From the NCBI GenBank assembly GCA_942491345.1, contig CALOAN010000006.1, positions 6,710-70,709 on the forward strand: 64,000 nt of DNA, read 5' to 3'. Source of the DNA: JAHEEL01 sp942491345. Lineage in GTDB: Bacteria; Actinomycetota; Acidimicrobiia; Spongiisociales; UBA5794. The translations under genes and the position numbers were made by a program. Numbering within the stretch: the first letter of the stretch is position 1; each line of letters opens with the position of its first letter. Shown one piece after another: positions 49,120-58,341 of the stretch. The notes under the pieces are model-generated. The model was not told the origin of the DNA, did no database searches, and saw only the letters and a list, made by a program, of their open reading frames with translations.

Positions 49120-50021
49120 TCACACCTCTTCGCGGTAGTAGGTGAGGAAGATCTCTTCGAGATCAGCTTCCTGGGTGTTGATGTCGGTGAGGATGTGCCG
49201 CTGCTGGTGGCGACTCGCAGCAACTCCTCCATCTGCCCATCGAACGACAGGCTGACGTGATGGTTCCTGACCTCGACCTCCCGCACGCCTTCGATGGGTT
49301 CGAAGACGCTCGCATCCGCCGGACCATCGAAGTAGAGATCCACGCGCCGGATCGCTTTGGAGCGAAGCTCCTGGACGCCTTCGACGGCGACCAGGTGGCC
49401 GGTGCGAATGATGCCGACGCGGTCGGCCACGCGCTGGACTTCAGACAGCGTGTGGCTCGAGAGGAAGATCGTCGCGCCATCGGCCGCGGCCTCCTTCATC
49501 ATGCCCTGGAACTCCCTCTGAACGAGCGGGTCGAGTCCCGCACTCGGCTCGTCCATCATGTACACCCGGGGCTTGGTCATGAAGGCCTGGATGATTCCGA
49601 CCTTCTGGCGATTCCCGGTCGACAGATCCCCGATCTTCTTCGATAGGTCGGCCTCGAGACGCATGGCGAGTTCGTCGACGTGCGCCCAGTCCACGCCGCC
49701 TCGGAGGTTCGCGAAGTAGGTGAGCGTGTCTTTGCCGGTGAGGTTCGGGTACATCGCGAGGTCGCCCGGGATGTATCCGATGTGGTTGCGGATCTCGACT
49801 GAATCCTTGTGGGTGTCAAGGCCGACAATCGTGGCCGAGCCTGCCGTGGGCCGGATCTCGTCCATGAGCGTGCGGATCGTCGTCGTCTTGCCCGCTCCGT
49901 TCGGCCCGAGGAATCCGAAGATCTCGCCGGGAACAATGTCGAGGTCCAGGTCCACGAGGGCTTCGACCTTGCCGTAGTGCTTGGTTAGTCCTTCGGTGTG
50001 GATGGCCGTCTGGTCGTTCAT
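49120..50021 (-). CDS. ABC transporter ATPase, with apparent frameshift near the C-terminus
   Basis: The N-terminal about 230 residues form a complete nucleotide-binding domain: Walker A FGFLGPNGAGKTTTIR, signature LSTGNRQKVGI, Walker B VYMMDEPSAGLD and switch His in FLSSHTLSEVQR. From residue about 270 the open frame turns into a low-complexity Ser/Thr/Arg-rich tail that overruns the permease gene. A neighbouring frame supplies the expected ending HILTDINTQEADLEEIFL and stops at 49120, just before the permease start. The frame switch maps to about 49195-49215. Either a single-base assembly error or a real lesion. It is coupled to tetR by ATGA. Confidence 0.85.
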
Positions 50022-50758
50022 GTGTCTTCCTTGCTCTTTTGTGCCGCAGCGGTGCTCTCGGGCTTCGGCGTCTTCCTTGTTGTGTCTTCCGTTCCCGCCA
50101 TTTCAGCGAACACCTCCTGGAGTTGGGCCGAGAAGGCTTCGTTGAGGACACCTTCGCCCATGATCTCGTATGCCGGACCGGCGTAGGCGGCAATTGCGGG
50201 ATCCGCCCCGATATCAGGGTTCGTGAGGTCGACCCCCAGAATCCGCCGCACGTGCCGGTGAAGGACGAGCGCCCCGAGCGCCCAGAGGAAGAGCACGGCG
50301 GCGCGCCCGTGCGGATTGGCCGACGGCTTCACGACACCGGTTTCGACGCCGTATGCGAGGTAACCCTCCGCGTCGGCGACTAATTCGTCGACGAGATCGG
50401 CCACGATCGGGGAGTCGTCAACCAGCACGGCTGCGAGGTACGCCATCACCGGTCCGGCCTTTGCCCCGCGAAGTGCGGCGAGCACATCGATGTTGGGCCC
50501 GGCCGAGATGGCGTCGTGTTTGTAGTCGCGGATGGTCGCAGCGACGTATCGGTCGCATTCGGACCGCAGGCCGTCCATTGATCCGAAGTGGTGGATCACC
50601 AGTCCCGGTGAGACACCCGCACTGGTTGCGATCTTCCTCGCTGTTGTGCCGTCGATGCCGTTCTCGGCGAAACACGCAATGGCGGCGTCACGGATGCGAG
50701 CTCTGGCGGTTCGGTCGTCGGCGACGGCGTCTTCGGAGAAGGCATCGACTGAACTCAT
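50018..50758 (-). CDS. TetR/AcrR-family repressor of the ABC exporter
   Basis: Protein of 246 residues from ATG 50758, which stands 7 bases behind a good -10 box, so the mRNA is probably leaderless; an in-frame extension upstream overlaps the promoter and is rejected. The helix-turn-helix (about 20-65) has TTARKIATSAGVSPGLVIHHFGSMDGLR. The C-terminal domain is the TetR_C_27-like all-helical type. The tail is Lys/Thr-rich. It is the first gene of the tetR-ATPase-permease operon. Confidence 0.9.
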   Translation of the reverse strand: MSSVDAFSEDAVADDRTARARIRDAAIACFAENGIDGTTARKIATSAGVSPGLVIHHFGSMDGLRSECDRYVAATIRDYKHDAISAGPNIDVLAALRGAKAGPVMAYLAAVLVDDSPIVADLVDELVADAEGYLAYGVETGVVKPSANPHGRAAVLFLWALGALVLHRHVRRILGVDLTNPDIGADPAIAAYAGPAYEIMGEGVLNEAFSAQLQEVFAEMAGTEDTTRKTPKPESTAAAQKSKEDT

Positions 50759-50765
50759 GTTCAAT

Positions 50766-50794
50766 AGTATAAACAACTGTTCAGTGTGGGTCAA
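50766..50794 (-). promoter_or_regulatory. Leaderless promoter of the tetR-ABC operon
   Basis: On the minus strand TTGACC (50794-50789), 17-base spacer, TATACT (50771-50766), then 7 bases to the ATG at 50758. The motif TGAACA occurs twice in direct orientation, overlapping the spacer and the bases after the -10 box, and may be the repressor site. Confidence 0.7.
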
Positions 50795-50877
50795 GGCTGG
50801 ACGTTCTGGAGGTTTGGGTCTCACCTGACTGAAGGCAGGCGCTACGGTTCGACCCCTCGACCAGGAACGAGGGCTTC

Positions 50878-52032
50878 GTGCTCGTCGGCAACTCCATCAC
50901 CCTCGCAACCCAACGAGTGGTTGACCCCGTCCAGGGGATGCATCGCGTGATCTCTACCCGCTGGTTTGGCGCAGTGGGGGCGGCCGCGGTGCCGGCCAAA
51001 AGGGCGCACGACGCCGTCTCGAACGTGGTGTACGGATCGGTGCGGGTCGGCGGAGCGATTGCGGGGCAGATCCTCGGTTCCCAGATGCCAGACACATCGG
51101 CAGCTTCTGAGTCGATGCAATCCGTCGTGAACGGCCTCTGGGGTGATGCCCTCGGCCCGTACGGCGAGCAACTCGAGATTCCCATGGCTGTCCGCGACCG
51201 CAGCGGAGCGCCGGTGGTGGTTCCGGCCGATCTTGGCGAGGCCTTTCCTGACGCCACGGGCCACCTCGTCGTCCTCGTTCACGGCCTTGTCGAGACCGAG
51301 CGATGCTGGGTAGGTTCCGAAGAGGAGCCCGGGTTGGTGGACGCTCTGGGTGCGCATCCGGAGCTGACCCCTGTCGCTCTTCGCTACAACTCCGGACTTC
51401 GAACCTCGGACAACGGAATCCGTCTCTCAGATCTGCTGGAAGAGATCCTTGCGGGATGGCCGGTCCCGGTAGACTCGATCTCCCTGGTCGGCCATTCGAT
51501 GGGCGGGTTGGTGATCCGGAGCGCCTGCGAAGCCGCCGAGGCCACGAAACAACGATGGATTCAGGATGCCGGCGACGTTGTGACTCTGGGAACGCCGCAT
51601 AGGGGTTCACCTCTCGAGAAGGCTGCCAACGTGGCGTCGTGGGCGCTCGCTGCAGCGCCGGATACGCGTCCGCTTGCCGATTTCCTGAACGGCAGAAGTG
51701 CCGGCATCAAGGACCTCAGGTTCGGCTCCGTTGGGGAGGACGACTGGAGCGGGACCGACCCCGACGCTCTGCTGCGCAACACCGTCGGCGATCATCCGCT
51801 GCCGTCCGGCATTCGCCACCACTTCGTCGCGGGCGTTGCAACAGCCGATGCTGCTCATCCCTTCGGAATCGCCGTCGGTGACCTCGTCGTGCGTGCAAAC
51901 AGTGCCACCGGTCGGCGGAATCTGAGTCCCACAAGCGTGGCGGTTCTCGGTGGTGTGCGTCACCTCAACCTGCCGCGCGATCGGCGCGTCGTAGAACGCG
52001 TCGTGGCCTGGCTCACGGACGCGGATTCCTAG
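50878..52032 (+). CDS. PGAP1/lipase-like alpha/beta hydrolase
   Basis: Protein of 384 residues; GTG 50878 with GAGGG just upstream. The first about 120 residues are a helical, Ala-rich region (possibly membrane-associated), then an alpha/beta hydrolase domain with HLVVLVHGLVETERCW (about 128-143), nucleophile Ser in SLVGHSMGGLVIRSA (about 208) and LGTPHRGSPLEKAANV (about 239-254), and a histidine in GVRHLNLPRDRRV near the end. Lipase-type GHSMGG and TPHRGS motifs suggest an intracellular lipase or esterase. Substrate unknown. Confidence 0.88.
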   Translation: MLVGNSITLATQRVVDPVQGMHRVISTRWFGAVGAAAVPAKRAHDAVSNVVYGSVRVGGAIAGQILGSQMPDTSAASESMQSVVNGLWGDALGPYGEQLEIPMAVRDRSGAPVVVPADLGEAFPDATGHLVVLVHGLVETERCWVGSEEEPGLVDALGAHPELTPVALRYNSGLRTSDNGIRLSDLLEEILAGWPVPVDSISLVGHSMGGLVIRSACEAAEATKQRWIQDAGDVVTLGTPHRGSPLEKAANVASWALAAAPDTRPLADFLNGRSAGIKDLRFGSVGEDDWSGTDPDALLRNTVGDHPLPSGIRHHFVAGVATADAAHPFGIAVGDLVVRANSATGRRNLSPTSVAVLGGVRHLNLPRDRRVVERVVAWLTDADS

Positions 52033-52538
52033 GGTTTCGACACCGCCCTCAGCGCCAGCATGTGCCCCCACTCATGTGCGCGGTCGAGCTCGCCGTCGGT
52101 TATGGGACCCTTCCCTCCTTCGACAAGGAAGAGCTCACCGGGTACGAGGATCCGGTAGCCGATCTTCTTGAGGCGTTTCGCCGCTCCTCGGGCTGCAGAA
52201 CCGGGGAGGTTCGGCTTTCGGATGCTGGTGTCAAAGGTCGCGGCCATGGTCCCGGAGACGCGTTTGAGGCTCCCGATCCACTCTCGGATCCCGACATCGA
52301 GCGAGATGACCGGTCCGTCTGCGTCGTCGGCCCCTTGCTGGCGGGAGCTCTGTCTGCTGAGGCCGAATTGGTGCGTTGGACCACCGACAACGAGCAGGTC
52401 TGCTTCAGATGGTTCGGTGGGAGCGGTGCCGACTTCCACGACGTTGGTTGTGATCTCCTCAGCCAGGCCGTCAGCAATGGCTTCGGCGATGAGCTTGGTA
52501 TTGCCGTAGAGAGATTCGTAGACGACGAGTGCGTTCAC
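52029..52538 (-). CDS. Flavodoxin-domain protein
   Basis: Protein of 169 residues from GTG 52538, with GGGAGG about seven bases upstream. The FMN phosphate loop is ALVVYESLYGNTKLIAEAIA, and the second FMN loop is VVGGPTHQFGLSR. It fits flavodoxin-like proteins that carry electrons or act as NAD(P)H:quinone reductase-like. The C-terminal segment GYRILVPGELFLVEGGKGPI is longer than in classical flavodoxins. It converges with the lipase gene, overlapping it by 4 bases. Redox partner unknown. Confidence 0.88.
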   Translation of the reverse strand: MNALVVYESLYGNTKLIAEAIADGLAEEITTNVVEVGTAPTEPSEADLLVVGGPTHQFGLSRQSSRQQGADDADGPVISLDVGIREWIGSLKRVSGTMAATFDTSIRKPNLPGSAARGAAKRLKKIGYRILVPGELFLVEGGKGPITDGELDRAHEWGHMLALRAVSKP

Positions 52539-52642
52539 CGTGTGCCTCCCTGTTGAGACATCCATCGTGCCTCGAGAGGGTTTCGCCGAACCAGGGCCAA
52601 CCGTCCCGGTCATTCCGCGATTTGGGAGTCTGGCGGTTGCAG

Positions 52643-53368
52643 CTACACCGAGTAGCGCGCGGCTTCTGCGTTGGCATCCTCGCCGGGGTGCGGACCGAAG
52701 TGTCCGAAGCCGTGGAAGCCACCGGGACCTTGCCGGCCCATGAACCCCTTGCCTTCGAATGCCTCACCGCCGACGAACGCTTCGGCATGGCTCCGCGCCT
52801 CTGCGATGAGCTCATCTGCCTCCTCTTGGGTCAAGCTGCCCGCCTCGACCGCCTGTTTGAGCTGCTCTTCCATGAGGCCGACCATTGAATCAACAATGGC
52901 CTCGGGGTTGTCGATGATGTCGGTCAGGGGTGTGCCGTCGGACAGTGCATCAAGCAGCTCTTCGGGTGTGACACCGAGCATGTCGGCCAGGTCTTCATCC
53001 CCGCCGAAGAACCCGAAGCCATGTGGCCCAAATCCGTCGCCCATGAAACGCCTGTGTTCGGAAACGTCGGGGAGTTCGCCGTTCCATGGCCCGTGCCCTC
53101 GGAACCAACCTTCCATCTCGTCGAGCTGTTCCTGGGTGACAAAGCCGCGTTCGACGAGGTCCTGTAGGTGTTCCTCCATGAACTCCGGCAGCGGAACCTC
53201 GATCTCCGGCTCGGTGGTTTCGGTCTGCGGTTGTGTGGTTTCGGTCTCCGGCTCGGTGGTTACGGTCTGCGAAGCTGCTGCGTTGTCATCCGCATTGATG
53301 ACAACGAGGGCAATGGCAGAGATCATGAGGACCACAGCAACACTTGCAGCGATGATCAGTCGCCTCAT
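52643..53368 (-). CDS. Secreted or anchored protein with Thr/Glu repeat and Gly/His/Phe-rich tail
   Basis: Protein of 241 residues; AGGAG before ATG 53368. An N-terminal signal or anchor helix (RLIIAASVAVVLMISAIALVVI, about 3-24) is followed by a repeated Thr/Glu/Gln/Pro linker (TTEPE-TETTQPQ type, about 36-55), a helical middle with two similar segments that end in 'EEhLQdLVErGfVTqEQLDEM' and 'EqLKqAVeaGsLTqEEAdEL' patterns, and a C-terminal Gly/Phe/His/Pro-rich stretch. The two 'x-LT-(Q)-EE-A' segments look like short helical hairpin repeats. No catalytic motif. No known family recognised. Confidence 0.75.
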   Translation of the reverse strand: MRRLIIAASVAVVLMISAIALVVINADDNAAASQTVTTEPETETTQPQTETTEPEIEVPLPEFMEEHLQDLVERGFVTQEQLDEMEGWFRGHGPWNGELPDVSEHRRFMGDGFGPHGFGFFGGDEDLADMLGVTPEELLDALSDGTPLTDIIDNPEAIVDSMVGLMEEQLKQAVEAGSLTQEEADELIAEARSHAEAFVGGEAFEGKGFMGRQGPGGFHGFGHFGPHPGEDANAEAARYSV

Positions 53369-53554
53369 CGGAATCTCCTCCTGTGTTTGTCGTGTCAACG
53401 GGCGAAAGCGCCCATGTGAGTCTCTACGTGCCCCGAAGGCTACGGCAGAGATGTTCGAGCAGCCTGAGAGACAGATGAGAATTGGCAAACCGACGTGAAG
53501 CCATCCCTATAGGACGATGACCGCCCAGCGGCGGGATTCACAAGCGTCCGTATC

Positions 53555-55921
53555 ATGGCCGAGTTCCCCACTACAAGGCACAACCACTTCATGAACCCCC
53601 GCTATCGAGACGCGTCGCTCCCTGTTGACGAGCGAGTGTTGGACCTGCTCGAGCGAATGAACCTGGATGAGAAGCTGGCGCAGCTTGGCAGCACCTACGT
53701 GTACGAAATCCTGGACCGCAACGAACTCGATCCTGATCGTGCAGCGAGGATCATGGCGCACGGGATCGGCCACATCTCGAGGATCGGTGGGGCGTCGGCG
53801 TTGGAGCCTTGCGAGGTCGCGGAGATCGCGAACGCGATCCAGCATGACCTCGCGACGCGGACCCGACTCGGCATTCCGGCAATCGTGCACGAGGAGTGTC
53901 TCGCTGGGGTCATGGCGAAGGGGGCCACTGTCTTTCCTCAGGGCATTGGTGTCGCTGCCACGTGGGATCCCGACATCTCGTACGCAATGGGTCGTGCAAT
54001 CGCCCGGCAGATGAGAGCCGGCGGAGCTCACCAGGGACTTGCCCCGGTGCTCGACGTGTGCCGGGACCCGCGGTGGGGGAGAGTCGAGGAAACATCGGGA
54101 GAGGATCCCTATCTCGTGGCGTGCATGGGAGTCGCCACGGTTCGCGGGCTGCAAGCGGGTGGAAAAGAGGGCGGCGTCATTGCGACCGCCAAACACTTTG
54201 CCGGACACGGTGCTCCCGAAGGTGGAATGAACTCGGCGCCGCCGCACATCAGCCCTCGAGAGCTCCACGAGGTCTTCCTCTTCCCGTTCGAAGCGGCGGT
54301 CCGAGTGGCAGGCGTGCGGTCGTTCATGCACGCCTATCACGAAATCGATGGGATTCCGTGTATTGCCAATCGTGACCTTCTGGTCGACACGCTTCGTGAC
54401 CAGTGGGGCTTCGACGGGACGATGGTGTCGGACTACAACGGCGTCGAGGAGTTGGTGGTCACACACCGCCTCGTGCCAACCCTCACCGAGGCGGCAGCCG
54501 CTTCTCTCGAAGCCGGAGTTGACGTTGAACTGCCCAACACCGCCGGATATGGGGAACCGCTCAAGGCCGCGATCGAATCGGGTCGCCTCGATGAAGCCTT
54601 CGTGGACCGGAGTGTGGCCAGGATCCTGCGTCAGAAGTTCGACCTCGGCCTTTTTGAGGATCCGGATGTCCCCGCGAGCGGCATGAAACCATCGGCCGAT
54701 GACAAGGCGCTTGCACAAGCCGCCGCCCAGGCGAGCTTCGTGCTGCTGAAGAACGACGGAGCAGTCCTTCCGCTCGGGGACACAGGGGGTTCGGTCGCCG
54801 TTATCGGGCCGTCGGCAGACGACGCACGCCTGCTTCTCGGCGACTACTCGTTCGCTGCTGCGCTCGAAATCATGGAGGAGGCGAGGATCGCGGCCGACGC
54901 GTTCAGTCCGGCTCCCCACGAAGCTCTGCCCGAGCCGGACCTCAGCGGCATACCGACCATGCTCGACGCCGTAGTTCGGCGCGCCGGTGATTCGGTCGAG
55001 GTGAAACATGCCCGTGGCTGTGAGGTCAGCGGCACTTCGACCGACGGGTTCGCGGAGGCGGTTGCAGTTGCTGCCGAAGCCGACGTTGCGGTGCTGTTCA
55101 TGGGGGGCAAGTCGGGCATGACGCTCGACGCGACCACCGGTGAGTTTCGCGATCGCACCAACATCAACCTCCCAGGCGTCCAAGAGCAACTTCTCGAAGC
55201 TGTTGCTGCCACGGGTACGCCGGTGGTGCTTGTGCTCGTGAGTGGACGTCCCCTGTCGCCAGATGTGAGCAGGGCCGATGCCGTTCTCCACGTGTGGCTG
55301 CCGGGTGAGCACGGCGCTGAAGCCGCTGCGGGGGTTCTCTTCGGAGACGTGTCTCCTGGGGGCAAGCTTCCGATCACGATCCCGCGCAACGTCGGTCAGA
55401 TCCCGATCTACCACGGGCACAAGCCGACGGGCGGCCGGTCACGATTGAGAGGGGAGTACGTCGACGCGTCGAACACGCCGCTCTATCCGTTCGGATACGG
55501 CCTCAGCTACACATCGTTCAAGGTCTCGGCGCCTCAACTCGCCTCTTCCCCGTTGGAGACGGATGGTGTTGTCAGCGTCTCGGTGGCCGTGGCGAACATC
55601 GGGTCGATGGCGGGGGATGAAGTTGTGCAGATCTATGCGAGGCGAGAGTCGGCTCCCGTGACTCGTCCCGTCCGTGAGTTGGTCGGATTCAAGCGAATCC
55701 ACCTCGAACCGGGAGTGACCCGGACGCTTTCGTTCGAACTCGCTGCCGATCAGTTCGGGTTCTACGATCGTGAGATGCGATACGCGATACATCCAGGAAC
55801 CGTGACCATCTCTGCCGGTACATCGTCCTCCGACGTGAGCGGCTCCGTCAATGTTGAACTCGTCGGGCCGGTCATTGTGGATCCTCGGCGCACGTTCTTC
55901 AGCGCCGTTGAGGTTTCGTGA
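53555..55921 (+). CDS. Glycoside hydrolase family 3 beta-glycosidase
   Basis: Protein of 788 residues (ATG 53555; ATG 53591 is an alternative, neither with a good ribosome site). Order: GH3 N-terminal TIM barrel (about 25-310) with LAPVLDVCRDPRWGR, KHFAGHG and the nucleophile Asp293 in GTMVSDYNGVEEL; GH3 C-terminal domain (about 375-600), and a fibronectin-III-like domain (about 670-750). No signal peptide, so cytosolic. It removes terminal beta-linked glucose or xylose from oligosaccharides. The next gene starts within its stop (GTGA), and xylB and xylA nearby favour a beta-xylosidase role. Confidence 0.92.
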   Translation: MAEFPTTRHNHFMNPRYRDASLPVDERVLDLLERMNLDEKLAQLGSTYVYEILDRNELDPDRAARIMAHGIGHISRIGGASALEPCEVAEIANAIQHDLATRTRLGIPAIVHEECLAGVMAKGATVFPQGIGVAATWDPDISYAMGRAIARQMRAGGAHQGLAPVLDVCRDPRWGRVEETSGEDPYLVACMGVATVRGLQAGGKEGGVIATAKHFAGHGAPEGGMNSAPPHISPRELHEVFLFPFEAAVRVAGVRSFMHAYHEIDGIPCIANRDLLVDTLRDQWGFDGTMVSDYNGVEELVVTHRLVPTLTEAAAASLEAGVDVELPNTAGYGEPLKAAIESGRLDEAFVDRSVARILRQKFDLGLFEDPDVPASGMKPSADDKALAQAAAQASFVLLKNDGAVLPLGDTGGSVAVIGPSADDARLLLGDYSFAAALEIMEEARIAADAFSPAPHEALPEPDLSGIPTMLDAVVRRAGDSVEVKHARGCEVSGTSTDGFAEAVAVAAEADVAVLFMGGKSGMTLDATTGEFRDRTNINLPGVQEQLLEAVAATGTPVVLVLVSGRPLSPDVSRADAVLHVWLPGEHGAEAAAGVLFGDVSPGGKLPITIPRNVGQIPIYHGHKPTGGRSRLRGEYVDASNTPLYPFGYGLSYTSFKVSAPQLASSPLETDGVVSVSVAVANIGSMAGDEVVQIYARRESAPVTRPVRELVGFKRIHLEPGVTRTLSFELAADQFGFYDREMRYAIHPGTVTISAGTSSSDVSGSVNVELVGPVIVDPRRTFFSAVEVS

Positions 55922-56814
55922 GCATGGGCGACACTCCCGTCACCATCGAGACACGGACGATCGAACTCGGTCCGGTTGACATCTCGGTCGCAGTCGATGC
56001 TGGGCCCCGCATCCTCGGATATGCGCGGCGTGGCGGTCCTCAGCTCTTCGCATCGCTACCGGATGACGTCATCGAGCATCCTGCCGTCGGGACGTATCGA
56101 TTCCTCGGTGGTCATCGGCTCTGGCGGGCGCCCGAAGTGCCGGCGATCTCGTACGCGCCGGACGACACTCCGGTCGAAACTACGGTCATAGATGGCGGCT
56201 TCGAGGTCGTCGGGCCCCTCGGCGCCGACGCCATCGTGAAGGCCATCACGGTCACCCAGCACGGCGACGCCACGATCGTTGACCATGAACTGCGCAACGA
56301 AGGCTGGACCCCGGTGCGGTGTGCGCCGTGGGCAATTACACAACTCGTAACCGGTGGTACTGCCTATCTGCCTCAACAGCTTGGACCTGCGGACGAGGAC
56401 GGGGTGCTCCCGAACCGTCACATCGTTCTGTGGCCGTACACCGATCTAACGAAACCCGAGCTCACGATCAGTCAAGAGCAGGTGACGGTCTTCGCATCCG
56501 ACCGCCCGTCCAAGTCGAAAGTTGGCCTCCCCAATCGTCTGGGGTGGATCGCCTACGCGCTTGGTGACGAGTTGTTCGTCAAGTGGTCTGCCCTCCACCG
56601 GGACAGCGAGTTGTACGTCGACCGTGGTGTCAGCGTGGAGTGCTACCGGGATGAGCGATTCATCGAGCTGGAGACGCTCGGACCGCTGGTGACGCTGCAA
56701 CCGGGGAAGAGAGCCGTGCATCGCGAGATCTGGATGCTTCGCGAGGTCGCCGTCGACTCCGTCTCTGATGTACTCGAGTCTCTGCCGGCCAAACCGGAGG
56801 TTCCGGGATTGTGA
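55918..56814 (+). CDS. Galactose-mutarotase-like (DUF4380-type) protein
   Basis: Protein of 298 residues, start coupled to the GH3 gene (GTGA) and stop coupled to xylB (GTGA). A beta-sandwich pattern with conserved LGGHRLWRAPEVP (about 63-75), MCAPWAITQ-like CAPWAITQLVTGG (about 136-148), GLPNRLGWIAYALGDELFVKW (about 203-223) and ECYRDERFIELETLGPL (about 239-255). This resembles the DUF4380/aldose 1-epimerase-like superfamily. Mutarotases interconvert anomers of free sugars, which would help xylulokinase or isomerase by presenting the right anomer. Function is inference from position and fold-like pattern. Confidence 0.78.
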   Translation: MSMGDTPVTIETRTIELGPVDISVAVDAGPRILGYARRGGPQLFASLPDDVIEHPAVGTYRFLGGHRLWRAPEVPAISYAPDDTPVETTVIDGGFEVVGPLGADAIVKAITVTQHGDATIVDHELRNEGWTPVRCAPWAITQLVTGGTAYLPQQLGPADEDGVLPNRHIVLWPYTDLTKPELTISQEQVTVFASDRPSKSKVGLPNRLGWIAYALGDELFVKWSALHRDSELYVDRGVSVECYRDERFIELETLGPLVTLQPGKRAVHREIWMLREVAVDSVSDVLESLPAKPEVPGL

Positions 56815-58304
56815 CCTACTTCATTGGAGTCGACTCCTCGACGACTGCCACTAAGGCGCTGTTGATGGACGATCAGGGGGCAGTTGTCGCCATCGGCCGG
56901 TCCGAGTACGACTTCGAAACGCCTCGGCCACTGTGGTCGGAGCAGTCGCCGCACCTGTGGTGGGATGCCACCGTGATCGCCATCCGAGAGGCGCTCGCGC
57001 GGGCCGGAATCGACGGTGACGCCGTGGCCGGGATCGGACTCACGGGACAGATGCATGGATTGGTGCTCCTCGACGAAGGTGGGCACGTCCTTCGGCCTTC
57101 GATCCTGTGGAACGATCAGCGAACCCAGGCTGAGTGCGACGAGATTCGAGAGCGGGTTGGTCCGAGCGAGCTCATTGCCATCACCGGCAACGATGCTCTG
57201 ACCGGATTCACCGCTCCCAAGATCCTGTGGGTGCGCAACAACGAACCCGAGGTCTTTGCTCGTGTGGCCCATGTGCTGCTGCCGAAGGACTACGTTCGCT
57301 ACCGGCTCACAGACACCTACGCCATCGATCGTGCAGGCGGCTCGGGCACGATCCTGTTCGATCTGGCCGCTCGCGATTGGTCGCCGGTGGTAACACGCGC
57401 CCTGGATATCCCGACGGAGTGGCTGCCACCGACGTTCGAGGGCCCAGACGTGACCGGCGTTGTGACTGAAGAAGCTGCAGCGCTCACCGGGCTCCGTCCG
57501 GGGACTCCCGTGATGGCAGGTGGCGGTGACCAGGCCGCAAACGGCGTGGGAGTCGGTGCGATTGCGCCCGGAGTCGTTGCGATGAGCGTCGGAACGAGCG
57601 GTGTTGTCTTCGCCGCCGCCGATCGTCCGGTTGTGGAACCCGCCGGTCGGCTCCACGCGTTCTGCCATGCCGTGCCCGGGATGTGGCATCTCATGGGTGT
57701 GATGCTCTCGGCCGCCGGCAGCTACAAGTGGTTCAAGGACACGTTTGCTCCCGACCTCACCTACGACGAACTGAACGATGCTGCCGCCGAGGTTCCTTCG
57801 GGCTCTGATGGCCTGGTGTTTCTGCCGTATCTCACCGGGGAACGCACACCTCATCCCGATCCGCTCGCACGAGGAGCGTTCGTCGGTCTGACCGTTCGAC
57901 ACGAACTCGGACATATGGCGCGTGCCGTGATGGAAGGGGTCGCCTTCGGCCTGCGGGATTCCGTGGAGTTGATGGCCGCCGAGATGGAACTCGGCGAAGT
58001 GCGCGTTTCGGGCGGAGGTGCGTCCAGCGACCTGTGGCTCCGGATCATTGCCGACGTGATCGGGCTACCGGTTCGGGTTGTCGGGACTGCCGAATCGGCG
58101 GCCCACGGCGCGGCCATGCTCGCCGCCGTCGGCGGCGGAGCGTTCGACTCGGTGGCAGAGGCCTGCGATGCAGCCGTCGAACTTGGCGAATTCACCGAAC
58201 CGGGACTGGACGCGGCGGTGTATGACGAGGTGTACCGCGTGTACCGGGATCTCTATCCCGCGCTGCGAGTGTCCTTACACCGCCTGTCCGGACTCGACAC
58301 GTAG
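56811..58304 (+). CDS. xylB: Xylulokinase
   Basis: Protein of 497 residues, the usual FGGY-kinase length. GTG 56811 overlaps the mutarotase-like stop. Motifs: GVDSSTTATKALLMD (phosphate loop, about 5-19), LTGQMHGLVLLDEGG (about 77-91), WNDQRTQAEC (about 100-109), the catalytic Asp in MAGGGDQAANGVG (about 231-243) and MSVGTSGVV. The C-terminal FGGY signature is PYLTGERTPHPDP. It phosphorylates D-xylulose to xylulose 5-phosphate with ATP. It works directly after xylose isomerase, encoded downstream. Confidence 0.94.
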   Translation: MTYFIGVDSSTTATKALLMDDQGAVVAIGRSEYDFETPRPLWSEQSPHLWWDATVIAIREALARAGIDGDAVAGIGLTGQMHGLVLLDEGGHVLRPSILWNDQRTQAECDEIRERVGPSELIAITGNDALTGFTAPKILWVRNNEPEVFARVAHVLLPKDYVRYRLTDTYAIDRAGGSGTILFDLAARDWSPVVTRALDIPTEWLPPTFEGPDVTGVVTEEAAALTGLRPGTPVMAGGGDQAANGVGVGAIAPGVVAMSVGTSGVVFAAADRPVVEPAGRLHAFCHAVPGMWHLMGVMLSAAGSYKWFKDTFAPDLTYDELNDAAAEVPSGSDGLVFLPYLTGERTPHPDPLARGAFVGLTVRHELGHMARAVMEGVAFGLRDSVELMAAEMELGEVRVSGGGASSDLWLRIIADVIGLPVRVVGTAESAAHGAAMLAAVGGGAFDSVAEACDAAVELGEFTEPGLDAAVYDEVYRVYRDLYPALRVSLHRLSGLDT

Positions 58305-58341
58305 CGACCATTCCGGATCACATGTCAGAGAGCGGAGGACC

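Noticed and set aside
53507..55420. Long open frame of 637 codons on the minus strand
   Set aside because: It is fully antisense to the GH3 gene, whose domains and catalytic residues are intact; long antisense frames are common in high-GC DNA. No domain was recognised.
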